A stretch of 64,000 bases of DNA, from contig NZ_CP152049.1 in NCBI RefSeq assembly GCF_038630985.1, positions 6,621,001-6,685,000 of the forward strand. Direction: 5' to 3'. The DNA is from Paenibacillus sp. FSL H8-0548 (lineage in GTDB: Bacteria; Bacillota; Bacilli; Paenibacillales; Paenibacillaceae). The notes under the pieces were generated by a model, which searched no databases, was not told where the DNA came from, and saw only the letters and a program-made list of their open reading frames with translations. Both the position numbers and the translations under genes were made by a program. Each line of letters opens with the position of its first letter. The first letter of the stretch is position 1. This document shows, piece after piece, positions 53,547 to 64,000 of this stretch.

Positions 53547-55205
53547 TTATTTTTCTGTCCAAACCTTGGTCAAATCAAACCAGTTTTGCGAAGGTACGAT
53601 GAGTCCTTTAACGTTTCGACCTTGCGCTAGTGACGTATTGCTGCTGAAAAGGGGAACGATAGCGACATCATTGTCAATAATGTCTCGTGCTTCCTTCCAG
53701 TAAGCCAGCGCTTTGTCCGGATCAATCTCATTGTTTGCCTTAGCAATGACCTCATCGATCGCAGGGTTGGTATATCCTCCGTAACGGCCCGTGCTCTCCG
53801 AGTGCCCCAACACATAAATCCAATAGGCGGTTACGAAGCCCCACGACATCGTATTCACACCAACTTCAGGCTTCATGAAGCGCTGTGCGCCAAAGGTCGC
53901 CCAGTCAAACGTTTCGATTTTCAATTGAATGCCAACCTTAGCCAAATCACGCTGCACCCATTCCACGTAAGCTTCATTGCCGGTGTAGGTTTGAATCGTA
54001 ACTCCAAAGCCATCCGGATAACCCGCTTCCGCAAGCAGCTGCTTCGCCTTCTCCGGATCGTATGGGAACGGCTTGTGGTCTGCGTCGTACGCTTCATTCC
54101 CGGTATGAGCGGCACTGTAAGCGGGAGTTGCATTGCCCTCCAACAAATCCTTGGACAGGGATTCGCGGTCGATGGCATAAGCAAAGGCTTGACGGACTTT
54201 GATATCCTTGAAATACTCGTTCTGCGTATTTAGCGTCAAATAAAAGACGGATGGCAAATTCGCCGCAGGCACTGAAAAACCGTCCTGCTTCAGGGAGCTA
54301 ATCGTCTCTCCCGCAGGTGAGAGAATAATATCCACCTCACCTGTGCGAAGCGCCGTTGCCCTTGCATTGTTGTCCGCGATAAGACGGAAGATCAATTGTT
54401 GCGCATACGCTTTATCGCCCCAGTAATTATCGTTGCGCTTTACGGTCACGTGATCTCCAATAACGCGTTCCACAAACACAAACGGGCCTGTACCAACCGG
54501 ATGCTCTGCGTACTTGTCGTTGCCGAGTTCACGAATTGCGGTTGGACTCGCAATCAGGCCCGATCCTGTGCTGCCTTGCGCAAGCAGTCGAAGAAAAGCT
54601 TGGAAAGGATGATTGAAGGTGAACGAGAACGTATTCGCATCTACAGCCTGAATGCTTTTCAAATCGTTATAAATCCGGCTCATATTCGTTGCGCTTACTT
54701 CATCGAAAAATTCAAATTCCTTGTCCCAAGCGCGTCGCACGTTAAATTCAACGGCATCTGCATTAAAATCCGTTCCGTCTTGGAACTTGACTCCCTTCCT
54801 CAAATGAAAGGTATACGTAAGTCCGTCCGGCGATACTTCCCATGTTTCCGCGAGACTTGGAATAATTTCGACAACGGCCGCCTCCTCAGAGGTTTTGGAC
54901 AAATCCTCCTTCACGAGAGACTCATGAATGTTGCGATTGACGAGAAATGTCTGCCATCCGCCTTGGCGGGTAGGATCGAGCAATGTAACGTCCGTAGATA
55001 ATGCGACGATTAATGTACCATCCTTCACCGGTTCGTTCGTGGCAGCATCCGTCTCAGTGCTGGTAGTGGCGCTTGGACTAACCGTTGCTTGATTTACCCC
55101 GTTGTTGTTTTTAGTTGCTGCTTGGCATCCCGTTACGACGACGCTAAGCGCCAAAGTAAGCAGCAGCAATAGCCGCGACCCCGTTTTAAATGTGGATTTT
55201 CTCAT
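53547..55205 (-). CDS. ABC transporter substrate-binding lipoprotein (DppA/OppA, SBP family 5)
   Basis: About 552 residues; start at the ATG at 55205, which has GAGGAGG upstream. The lipobox VVTGCQAA places the lipid-bearing Cys near residue 27. A Thr/Ser linker is followed by the large family-5 binding fold (TLIVALSTDVTLLDPTRQGGWQT, TWEVSPDGLTYTFHLRKGVKFQDGT, VRQAFAYAIDRESL). Family members bind peptides, nickel-chelates, glutathione or small thiol compounds. The monooxygenase neighbours suggest a sulfur-containing ligand. Confidence 0.93.
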   Translation of the reverse strand: MRKSTFKTGSRLLLLLTLALSVVVTGCQAATKNNNGVNQATVSPSATTSTETDAATNEPVKDGTLIVALSTDVTLLDPTRQGGWQTFLVNRNIHESLVKEDLSKTSEEAAVVEIIPSLAETWEVSPDGLTYTFHLRKGVKFQDGTDFNADAVEFNVRRAWDKEFEFFDEVSATNMSRIYNDLKSIQAVDANTFSFTFNHPFQAFLRLLAQGSTGSGLIASPTAIRELGNDKYAEHPVGTGPFVFVERVIGDHVTVKRNDNYWGDKAYAQQLIFRLIADNNARATALRTGEVDIILSPAGETISSLKQDGFSVPAANLPSVFYLTLNTQNEYFKDIKVRQAFAYAIDRESLSKDLLEGNATPAYSAAHTGNEAYDADHKPFPYDPEKAKQLLAEAGYPDGFGVTIQTYTGNEAYVEWVQRDLAKVGIQLKIETFDWATFGAQRFMKPEVGVNTMSWGFVTAYWIYVLGHSESTGRYGGYTNPAIDEVIAKANNEIDPDKALAYWKEARDIIDNDVAIVPLFSSNTSLAQGRNVKGLIVPSQNWFDLTKVWTEK

Positions 55206-55418
55206 GTTCTTCCTCCTCAAGATTTTACAGACCTGCACTCTGAAGCGAGCTGGTCCTTAGTTGTTTGGTTACCTTGCTTCTTTAATCCTGTTGCTTTGCT
55301 CTATTCTTAAGTCGCTCAAGTTCGTTCAGAGCATCTATATCCGCTTTTCGAAAAGGATGGCTACGGCCCTTATGGCAAACTGCTGCGATGCTGCATCACA
55401 CCCTTCACGCCGCTAGGC
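55206..55418. other. Intergenic gap inside the operon
   Basis: A 213-base gap between the SsuD-like gene and the binding-protein gene. Minus strand carries a short open stretch ending HPFRKADIDALNELERLKN plus six residues, but it has no start codon or ribosome site that I can support. No terminator is evident, so read-through is likely. Confidence 0.35.
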
Positions 55419-56486
55419 TTATTCGGCTTCCAATGAAATCGGCAAGTAAGGAAATAACAAATCCGCTACCCTAACCGCTTCATTCATATGGGGATACCCG
55501 GAAAAAATGAAATGGGTAATCCCGAGCTCCGCGTATTCACGGATTCTTTCTGCCACTACCTGAGGGCTTCCCACTAGCGCAGTCCCTGCCCCGCCGCGAA
55601 CCAAGCCAATGCCTGACCAGAGATTCGGACCGACGATGAGCGAGTCGCGATCACCGCCATGCAAATCGGTCATCCTCTGTTGGCCTACCGAATCAGCCTT
55701 TCTGATCTTTTGCTGTGCTGCCGCAATAGTGTCCTCATCAAGGTATTGGATTAATTGATCGGCCGCTTCCCACGCTTCCTCATCCGTCTCCCGAACGATC
55801 AGATGCAAACGGATGCCGAACTCAAGCTGCCTGCCTTCCAGGGCTGCAAGCTCCCTCATCTGCGTGATCTTTCCTGAAACCGCTTCGGGTGTTTCACCCC
55901 AGGTCAAGTAAACATCAATGTGCTTGGCTGCGACCTGCATAGCCGCTTCTGACGAGCCTCCGAAATATAACGGAGGATGAGGCTGCTGTACTGGACGATA
56001 CAGCAGCTCCGCATTCGCAACCTTCACATGCTTTCCATCCAGATTGACCGTCTCGCCACTGAGCGTTTTCTTCCAAACCTCTACAAATTCATCCGTCAAC
56101 GCATATCTTTCATCGTGTTCCAAATGAAGCCCGTCTCCCGCCAGCTCCGCTTTATCTCCGCCGGTGACGACATTGACGAGCAGTCTGCCCCCAGACAAGC
56201 GGTCAAAGGTGGCGGCCATCCGTGCCGCTAGTGTCGGTGACATCAGCCCTGGCCGAATCGCCACCAAAAACTTCAGCTTAGACGTGTGGGCAAGCAGCGA
56301 GGAAGCAACTACCCAAGCATCCTCCCAAACCTTGCCCGTTGCCACTAATGCCCCTTCATAGCCTTTCTTGTCCAATGTTCTTGCAAGCTCGCCGAGATAG
56401 TCATAAGTGATAGGGACTGCTTCTATGGACGAACCAAGATAGGTCTCATCGGTGCGTGAGGTTGGAATAAACCAATATATTTTCAT
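55419..56486 (-). CDS. SsuD-like FMNH2-dependent alkanesulfonate monooxygenase
   Basis: A 355-residue LLM enzyme closely following the SsuD pattern: [73 protein letters not shown]. SsuD uses FMNH2 and O2 to release sulfite from alkanesulfonates. Here it belongs to an operon with other flavin oxygenases and a family-5 transporter rather than ssuABC, so the substrate may be a different sulfonate or sulfone. Confidence 0.88.
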   Translation of the reverse strand: MKIYWFIPTSRTDETYLGSSIEAVPITYDYLGELARTLDKKGYEGALVATGKVWEDAWVVASSLLAHTSKLKFLVAIRPGLMSPTLAARMAATFDRLSGGRLLVNVVTGGDKAELAGDGLHLEHDERYALTDEFVEVWKKTLSGETVNLDGKHVKVANAELLYRPVQQPHPPLYFGGSSEAAMQVAAKHIDVYLTWGETPEAVSGKITQMRELAALEGRQLEFGIRLHLIVRETDEEAWEAADQLIQYLDEDTIAAAQQKIRKADSVGQQRMTDLHGGDRDSLIVGPNLWSGIGLVRGGAGTALVGSPQVVAERIREYAELGITHFIFSGYPHMNEAVRVADLLFPYLPISLEAE

Positions 56487-56527
56487 AACCTTCTCCTTCT
56501 CTGCTTAGGCCAAAGCAGCCAATATCG

Positions 56528-57967
56528 TTATTTGCCGCCTTCGTGAATCAGCTTCCACACCGGATCGGTGAAATAGGCCTTGTTGGCTGCCTGATACTGC
56601 TGAGCATAATGGCGAATCGGGTCTCCAGCATAAAACCGCTCATAAAGCTCGTGCCGCGATCCCAGCGGACTACCGACCAAATCCCACGCCAGCTTCATCA
56701 GCTGCACTTTCTTCTCTGCGCTAACCGTTGCCCCTTCAAAATACAAATGCATAAACTTGGAGATCGGTCCATAAAAGTCCTCCATCCCCGAAGGCGTCTG
56801 TACGAATCCACCGCCGCCAACCTGTTGAATAATTTCGATGGCTCTCGGATAAAATTTTGTCCCTATATTCCTTGCTGTATTGATGTAGCTGATTTCAGGT
56901 ACAAGCATGCCCGACTCATCCAGCTTCGCCTCGGATTCCGAAGCAATGACTAGCGCCTTGATGACATCTACTTGCGAGAGAAGCTCGCCAAGCTTCTCCT
57001 GAATATGCAAATAGTCTTTCACCCCAATGGATTCCGCAATAGCCATCGTCACCCCGGTCACGAATTCAAACTTTGCAATAGAGCGGACGGCCGTCTGATG
57101 GTAGGCAAGCGAGTTCGCTCCCTTATACTCACGAAGCTTTTGAACCGCTGCGACGTTACCCTGCAGAAGCACTCGCTCCCATGGAATCAGCACATCGTCA
57201 AAAAACAGCACGGCATCCATTTCTTCATATTGGGAGCTCAGAATATGTTCCTTTGGCCTGTCATCCGCATAGGATTCTCGACAAACGATATGGAGCCCCT
57301 TCGAATTGGCAGGTACAATAAGCACATGAGCATGATCCTCTTGATTCTGCTCGAATTTCAAAAGCGAGAAGATAACAAAGTCATGAGTGTACGGGGCGCC
57401 TGTCGCAATCATCTTAGCTCCACGAACAACGATGCCCTCTTCCGTTTTCCTTACGATATGGAGAAACCTCTCAGCAATGCGCTCCTCTTCCAGCCCACTG
57501 GCCCGGTTAATTTGCGGATCAAGGATGGCCGTAGTTAGGAATAGATCCCGATCTCTTGCTTCTCGGTAATACGCGCTAATTTTGGATTCGAAATGCGGGT
57601 CTAGCCGGCCTAGCTGTACCCGTGCACCATACCATCCGGTAATAATCGAACGGGCGTAATCGGATAGCCGACTCATCATCCCGTTCGTTCGCTTCGACCA
57701 TACATGGAAGGCTTGCGTCCTTTTCGCCAACTCCTCAGCCGTATAGGGAACGAGGAAGGCGCTGTGGGCGAAATGTCCTTCTGTCGTGCGATATCCGATT
57801 ATTTCTTGTTCGTCTGGCCGGTCAAGCATGCCGAACAATCCGCTGATCGTTCTCAATGTGCCTTTGAAAGCGGCATGCTGTGCAAGCCCCTCCACCTTTT
57901 TCCCTTCAAGCCATACACTGCGCCCATCCTCTAGGCTCTCTACAAACCGTTTCCCACGATGATTCAT
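56528..57967 (-). CDS. 4-hydroxyphenylacetate 3-hydroxylase (HpaB) family FADH2-dependent monooxygenase
   Basis: A 479-residue HpaB/HpaH-family oxygenase: acyl-CoA-dehydrogenase-like fold with FLTTAILDPQINR, GIVVRGAKMIATGAPYTHDFVIF, DDVLIPWERVLLQGN and GGGFVQTPSGMEDFYGP. The family hydroxylates phenols with FADH2 from a partner reductase. Relatives also dehalogenate chlorophenols or act on pyrrole and thiophene-like rings. No reductase is encoded nearby. It lies 30 bases after the flavoprotein gene at the head of the operon. Confidence 0.9.
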   Translation of the reverse strand: MNHRGKRFVESLEDGRSVWLEGKKVEGLAQHAAFKGTLRTISGLFGMLDRPDEQEIIGYRTTEGHFAHSAFLVPYTAEELAKRTQAFHVWSKRTNGMMSRLSDYARSIITGWYGARVQLGRLDPHFESKISAYYREARDRDLFLTTAILDPQINRASGLEEERIAERFLHIVRKTEEGIVVRGAKMIATGAPYTHDFVIFSLLKFEQNQEDHAHVLIVPANSKGLHIVCRESYADDRPKEHILSSQYEEMDAVLFFDDVLIPWERVLLQGNVAAVQKLREYKGANSLAYHQTAVRSIAKFEFVTGVTMAIAESIGVKDYLHIQEKLGELLSQVDVIKALVIASESEAKLDESGMLVPEISYINTARNIGTKFYPRAIEIIQQVGGGGFVQTPSGMEDFYGPISKFMHLYFEGATVSAEKKVQLMKLAWDLVGSPLGSRHELYERFYAGDPIRHYAQQYQAANKAYFTDPVWKLIHEGGK

Positions 57968-57997
57968 TTAATGTCGATTCTCCTTCGCATAGCCTAA

Positions 57998-59188
57998 TCA
58001 ACCGTATACAGATGAAGGGACGCTTCCTGTTAGCAGCCAACTGCCCACGCTGCGCAATTTGTATTCAACCGGGTCATGCAGCGTATGCGTGCGAACATTT
58101 CTCCAGAAGCGGTCGAAGCCATGACTGATCGTAGCCGAACGCGCACCCATAACCTCGAATATACGACTCGTAACCTCCAAAGCGGCATTTCCCGCGAACA
58201 CATTGGCCGCTCCGACCAGCACAGCTGCTTCTCCGCGTTCCTCCGTTGTCAGCGCCTCCCCTTTCTCCCAAACCTCATCCACCTTTGCCAGAGCCGTGTC
58301 TCCAAGGGCCGCAGCAGCCAGCAATTGCAGCCATAACTCGCCGTATTGGCGCTGAATCCACGGATCCTCAGTAGCTTTGGCTACCCCTGATGCGATAAAG
58401 GGTCTAGTATGCCGCAGCGTGTATTCCCTCGCTTCTTTGATCGCCCCTTCTATGCTCCCGATAAACAAGTTGGTCATGACGCTCTTGGAGAGAATCGGAA
58501 TGAGCGTCGCGTAGGCTGTATCCGCAAATCTGTCGGAACCACTGATTTCGTCTTCATACACGATGACGTTCTCGAACTGTACTGTTCCGCTGCCTGTTTG
58601 CCGCTGCCCAATCCCATCCCAGTCATCATGAACGGTCAAACCCGTTTTCGTAACGGGAACGCATCCGAATACCAGCTCATCCTTCTCCTCATCCCGCCAT
58701 GATACGGATAAATAATCCGCTACTGGTGAACCGGAGGAGAAGCCCTTTAAGCCGTTAAGCACGTAATGGCTCCCTTCTTTCTTACCTGTCAGACGGCGGT
58801 CAAGATAGTTGATCGAATTACCCCAGAACCAGTCGTTCCGCGCTGTCTCGCCCTGTAAGCTAGCAATTTGCTCGGGGCTGCACTTCCAGATCGTGCCGAT
58901 GACGTTCAGACAATGAAAACCATATAAATGAGCGATGGAAGTGTCTGCTTTTGCAAATTCCCTGACCACCCGCAATATGACTGACCACGGTTGCTCTTCC
59001 CCGCCATATTTTTTGAGTATGGGTAATTTAAGCAAGCCGCTTTCTTTAATCCATTGAATCTGCTGATGCGGCGCACCTCCCACACGATCACGCTCAGCCG
59101 CATCCTGAGCAAATATATCTGCGAGTTCAATAGCTTTGCTTATATAAGGATTTGTGGCTGGAACTGCGAATTGATCCACAAATGGCAT
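57998..59188 (-). CDS. Acyl-CoA dehydrogenase-fold monooxygenase (SfnB/DszC-like)
   Basis: A 396-residue acyl-CoA dehydrogenase-superfamily protein: REFAKADTSIAHLYGFHCL, GLKGFSSGSPVADYLSVSW, DDWDGIGQRQTGSGTVQFENV and a C-terminal FEVMGARSATISHGFDRFWRNVRTHTLHDP. The last motif (RNVRTHTLHDPVEYK) is typical of the DszC/SfnB/IsoB group of FMN-dependent sulfur or amine monooxygenases, rather than true acyl-CoA dehydrogenases, which carry a catalytic Glu. First gene of the long operon. Confidence 0.9.
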   Translation of the reverse strand: MPFVDQFAVPATNPYISKAIELADIFAQDAAERDRVGGAPHQQIQWIKESGLLKLPILKKYGGEEQPWSVILRVVREFAKADTSIAHLYGFHCLNVIGTIWKCSPEQIASLQGETARNDWFWGNSINYLDRRLTGKKEGSHYVLNGLKGFSSGSPVADYLSVSWRDEEKDELVFGCVPVTKTGLTVHDDWDGIGQRQTGSGTVQFENVIVYEDEISGSDRFADTAYATLIPILSKSVMTNLFIGSIEGAIKEAREYTLRHTRPFIASGVAKATEDPWIQRQYGELWLQLLAAAALGDTALAKVDEVWEKGEALTTEERGEAAVLVGAANVFAGNAALEVTSRIFEVMGARSATISHGFDRFWRNVRTHTLHDPVEYKLRSVGSWLLTGSVPSSVYG

Positions 59189-59249
59189 CGTATTTTCCTC
59201 CTAAATCTATTTTATGTATTCCTATGAACATGCTTGGGTTTGTGCTATC

Positions 59250-59277
59250 ATTATATCAATTCAAAATCCAGACACAA
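59250..59277 (-). promoter_or_regulatory. Promoter of the monooxygenase/transporter operon
   Basis: Minus strand: TTGTGT (59277-59272), a 16-base spacer and TATAAT (59255-59250), about 60 bases before the first gene, which has AGGAGG. Confidence 0.6.
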
Positions 59278-59342
59278 CCATCAAAATATCAAATTCTGTT
59301 GTTTAAAGTGTAAAATATACCATTTATGTTGGTTATTTATTT

Positions 59343-59355
59343 CATGTTCAACATG
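59343..59355. promoter_or_regulatory. Palindrome CATGTTCAACATG, candidate operator
   Basis: A perfect 6-1-6 palindrome in the divergent region between the operon and the TetR-type regulator. Its position fits an operator for that regulator or for a LysR/CymR-type sulfur regulator; no experimental-type evidence is visible. Confidence 0.4.
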
Positions 59356-59485
59356 ATTACTTTAATCGTCTGGCTTGATATGAAAGGATTTTCCTGATAA
59401 TACCTCAAAACATCACTATTTTATTTTATGATGGATATCCGACATTATCTTTGATTATGCAGCTTTGACTAGAGAGGAGTTAAAA

Positions 59486-60076
59486 ATGGAAGATAGGAGA
59501 GTAACTCGAACGCGTCTTATTTTAGAAGAGGCCTTGCTGTACTTGCTGGAGAGCAAAACCATTGAGGAAATTACCATATTGAATATTACGGAGCAAGCGA
59601 ACGTTAACCGTTCGACGTTTTATGCCCACTATCAAGATAAGGATACCTTTTTGGAGAGAATGATCGGAGATAATCTAACGATGCTCACCGAATCCTTGCG
59701 ACCAGAAATCGGTAAACTTGTTCTGCTCCCTAATAAGGCGGATGCCGCCGATCCTTTGCTCGTTGCTTTATTTCAATATCTCATGGAGCATGAAAAGTTT
59801 TTCCGTTTAATGTTCAAGCACAGCTTGCCCGAATTTAACCGAAAACTGCACGACATTATTCGCGAGAGCATGTATCAGAGGATCATCAGCCTGGATATGG
59901 AGCAAAGGCTTCTGGTTCAAATGGATATTCTGCTCGATTACACGGTGCTTGCGCTAATCGGCATCATCCGACACTGGTTTAGCAATAACATGGTCTACTC
60001 TTCCTTCTTCATGGCGCTGCAGCTCTCCCGGATTGCTGACCTAGGTATCAACAAATCGATGGGCGTTACGGAGTAG
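59486..60076 (+). CDS. TetR/AcrR family transcriptional regulator
   Basis: About 196 residues; start at the ATG at 59486, with GAGAGGAG ten bases upstream (the longer frame begins with TTG). The N-terminal HTH reads TRLILEEALLYLLESKTIEEITILNI and VNRSTFYAHYQDKDTFLERMI. The C-terminal region has the helical shape of the Firmicute TetR_C_33 type (LFQYLMEHEKFFRLMFKH, LLDYTVLALIGIIRHWFSNN). It is divergent from the monooxygenase operon and probably controls it. Confidence 0.9.
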   Translation: MEDRRVTRTRLILEEALLYLLESKTIEEITILNITEQANVNRSTFYAHYQDKDTFLERMIGDNLTMLTESLRPEIGKLVLLPNKADAADPLLVALFQYLMEHEKFFRLMFKHSLPEFNRKLHDIIRESMYQRIISLDMEQRLLVQMDILLDYTVLALIGIIRHWFSNNMVYSSFFMALQLSRIADLGINKSMGVTE

Positions 60077-60094
60077 CCCTATTCCAACAACACA

Positions 60095-60133
60095 AAAACA
60101 GCCAGGCAGATCCTATGATCTGCCTGGCTGTTT
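60095..60133. terminator. Terminator after the TetR-type gene and the tRNA cluster
   Basis: A perfect 17-bp stem AAACAGCCAGGCAGATC with a four-base loop. An A-run on the left gives a T-run on the minus strand, so it can end transcripts from both sides. Confidence 0.85.
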
Positions 60134-60218
60134 GCTATCCGGTGCTTACTTTACCAACTTAAGCGTATAAAAAAAAGCTTCCAAGATCAACTGATCCTGA
60201 AAGCTGTGTTTAAAAGTA

Positions 60219-60303
60219 TGGTGCGCGTAGAGGGACTTGAACCCCCACGTCGTGAAACGCCAGATCCTAAGTCTGGTGCGTCTGCCAATTCCGCCATACG
60301 CGC
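60219..60303 (-). tRNA. tRNA-Leu (TAG), copy 2
   Basis: Class II tRNA with a long variable arm, anticodon stem-loop CAGACTTAGGATCTG, encoded CCA. Nearly identical to the copy at 60370-60454. Confidence 0.95.
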
Positions 60304-60369
60304 ATAAAAAGTAAAAAGCTTTAATAGTTCAGTTGACTTACTGAACGTTTCCTTATTAAGGGATAAATA

Positions 60370-60454
60370 TGGTGCGCGTGGAGGGACTTGAACCCCCACG
60401 TCGTGAAACGCCAGATCCTAAGTCTGGTGCGTCTGCCAATTCCGCCACACGCGC
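60370..60454 (-). tRNA. tRNA-Leu (TAG), copy 1
   Basis: Same as the neighbouring copy apart from the acceptor stem (GCGCGTG instead of GCGCGTA); anticodon TAG, encoded CCA. Confidence 0.95.
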
Positions 60455-60467
60455 AAGTTATAAAAAA

Positions 60468-60543
60468 TGGTGAGTCATGTAGGATTCGAACCTACGACAC
60501 CCTGATTAAAAGTCAGGTGCTCTACCAACTGAGCTAATGACTC
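60468..60543 (-). tRNA. tRNA-Lys (TTT)
   Basis: GAGTCAT acceptor stem, anticodon loop CTTTTAA, T-arm GGTTCGAATCC, encoded CCA. Confidence 0.95.
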
Positions 60544-60553
60544 ATAGTTAAAA

Positions 60554-60628
60554 TGGCTGGGGATTCAGGGATCGAACCTGAGAATGACGGAGTCAAAGTC
60601 CGTTGCCTTACCGCTTGGCTAATCCCCA
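60554..60628 (-). tRNA. tRNA-Gln (TTG)
   Basis: TGGGGAT acceptor stem, anticodon loop CTTTGAC, T-arm GGTTCGATCCC, encoded CCA. Confidence 0.95.
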
Positions 60629-60637
60629 AGAGCGATA

Positions 60638-60713
60638 TGGTGGACGCTGACGGGATCGAACCGCCGACCCTCTGCTTGTAAGGCAGATGCTCTCCCAGCT
60701 GAGCTAAGCGTCC
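60638..60713 (-). tRNA. tRNA-Val (TAC)
   Basis: GGACGCT acceptor stem, anticodon loop CTTACAA, encoded CCA. Confidence 0.95.
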
Positions 60714-60747
60714 AAATGTAAAGGCGCCTTTAGTAAGAAAAGGTAAT

Positions 60748-60822
60748 TGGTGACCCGTAGGGGACTCGAACCCCTGTTACCTCCGTGAAAGGGAGGTGTC
60801 TTAACCACTTGACCAACGGGCC
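60748..60822 (-). tRNA. tRNA-Glu (TTC)
   Basis: GGCCCGT acceptor stem, anticodon loop CTTTCAC, T-arm GGTTCGAGTCC, encoded CCA. Confidence 0.95.
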
Positions 60823-60864
60823 ATGCTGAAATTAAAGCTTGTACACATTTAGTTGAAAGTAATC

Positions 60865-60940
60865 TGGAGCTCTCAACCGGATTCGAACCGGTGACCTCAT
60901 CCTTACCATGGATGCACTCTACCTACTGAGCTATGAGAGC
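60865..60940 (-). tRNA. tRNA-Thr (GGT)
   Basis: GCTCTCA acceptor stem, anticodon loop ATGGTAA, T-arm GGTTCGAATCC, encoded CCA. Confidence 0.93.
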
Positions 60941-60944
60941 ATAA

Positions 60945-61020
60945 TGGCTCCCCGAACAGGACTCGAACCTGTGACAACTCGATTAACAGTCGAGTGCTCT
61001 ACCAACTGAGCTATCAGGGA
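60945..61020 (-). tRNA. tRNA-Asn (GTT)
   Basis: TCCCTGA acceptor stem, anticodon loop CTGTTAA, T-arm GGTTCGAGTCC, encoded CCA. First tRNA after the 23S rRNA. Confidence 0.95.
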
Positions 61021-61181
61021 ACATTGCTATTTGCGTTGAAATGTCTCCAAGAGCTTCAACTGCAAAAGAGGCACGGTTGAAAACCAGGGTATTGCGCCCT
61101 GAAAACTGGATACGAAAGGTAGGTTTGCTGAACCTTTATGCTGCTGTCTACCGGATGTATGGGTCCGAGTAAACGTGTTTA
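61021..61181 (-). other. 23S-to-tRNA spacer without 5S rRNA
   Basis: 160 bases of processing spacer. It contains GTATCCAGTTTTCAGGGCGC on the minus strand, a common Firmicute rRNA-spacer sequence. I see no 5S rRNA here or among the tRNAs. Confidence 0.7.

Positions 61182-64000
<2,819 letters not shown>

Noticed and set aside
52853..53602. Plus-strand 249-residue frame
   Set aside because: Lies opposite the DppB permease gene, which has clear family motifs; no support for the antisense product.

Overview
The window looks like chromosome from a Paenibacillaceae-type Firmicute (Paenibacillus or Cohnella relative). Evidence is the cdaA-cdaR-glmM operon, a glmS ribozyme, a sigW/anti-sigma pair, strong AGGAGG ribosome binding sites, an SLH-domain surface protein, Fur and cre sites, and a 23S rRNA next to a tRNA cluster. 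Nearly every gene lies on the minus strand. The only clear plus-strand genes are the partial istB at the left edge and a TetR-type regulator at 59.5 kb.

1-9190 is an AT-rich Tn7-like transposon inserted 21-22 bp after the glmS stop codon, the classical attTn7 position. It has tnsA-tnsB-tnsC near the glmS-proximal end and seven TnsB-type end repeats. Its cargo is a three-gene defence operon of the Lamassu / ABC-three-component type: a DUF4297-like nuclease, a small middle component and a Rad50-like ATPase. An IS21-family element, visible only as the end of istB plus its terminal repeats, has cut the ATPase gene after about 611 codons. The other transposon end and any tnsD/tniQ are outside the window.

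9.2-18.2 kb is core envelope biology: glmS with promoter and ribozyme, glmM, cdaR, cdaA (c-di-AMP synthesis), an anti-sigma factor with a bactofilin-like tail, sigW, and an HtrA-like protease without a PDZ domain. 18.2-29.0 kb carries a 1771-residue SLH-anchored protein flanked by two copies of a long palindromic intergenic repeat, then ppc and a regulator with a degenerate GGDEF-like domain.

29.1-40.1 kb is a carbohydrate-utilisation locus under an RpiR regulator. It holds an enolase-superfamily enzyme, a sugar ABC transporter (binding protein and two permeases), a putative alpha/alpha-toroid enzyme, NanE, two dehydrogenases and an M55 aminopeptidase. Three small remnants of deleted genes (ROK kinase, sugar isomerase, NAD-epimerase) show that the pathway has been eroding. 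40.3-40.7 kb holds four tRNA genes, followed by about 1.1 kb of repeat-rich noncoding DNA.

41.8-47.0 kb holds a Fur-regulated siderophore ABC ATPase, an IS150-like IS3 element sitting inside the loop of a terminator hairpin, and a secreted phosphodiester-glycosidase protein. 47.2-59.2 kb looks like one long operon: two NtaA-type flavin monooxygenases, a complete oligopeptide/nickel-type ABC transporter, an SsuD-like monooxygenase, an HpaB-family hydroxylase and an SfnB/DszC-like flavoprotein, with a divergent TetR-family regulator. It probably serves uptake and oxidative cleavage of an organosulfur or similar compound. 60.2-64.0 kb is the distal end of an rRNA operon: 23S rRNA (5' end off-window), no recognisable 5S, then eight tRNAs.
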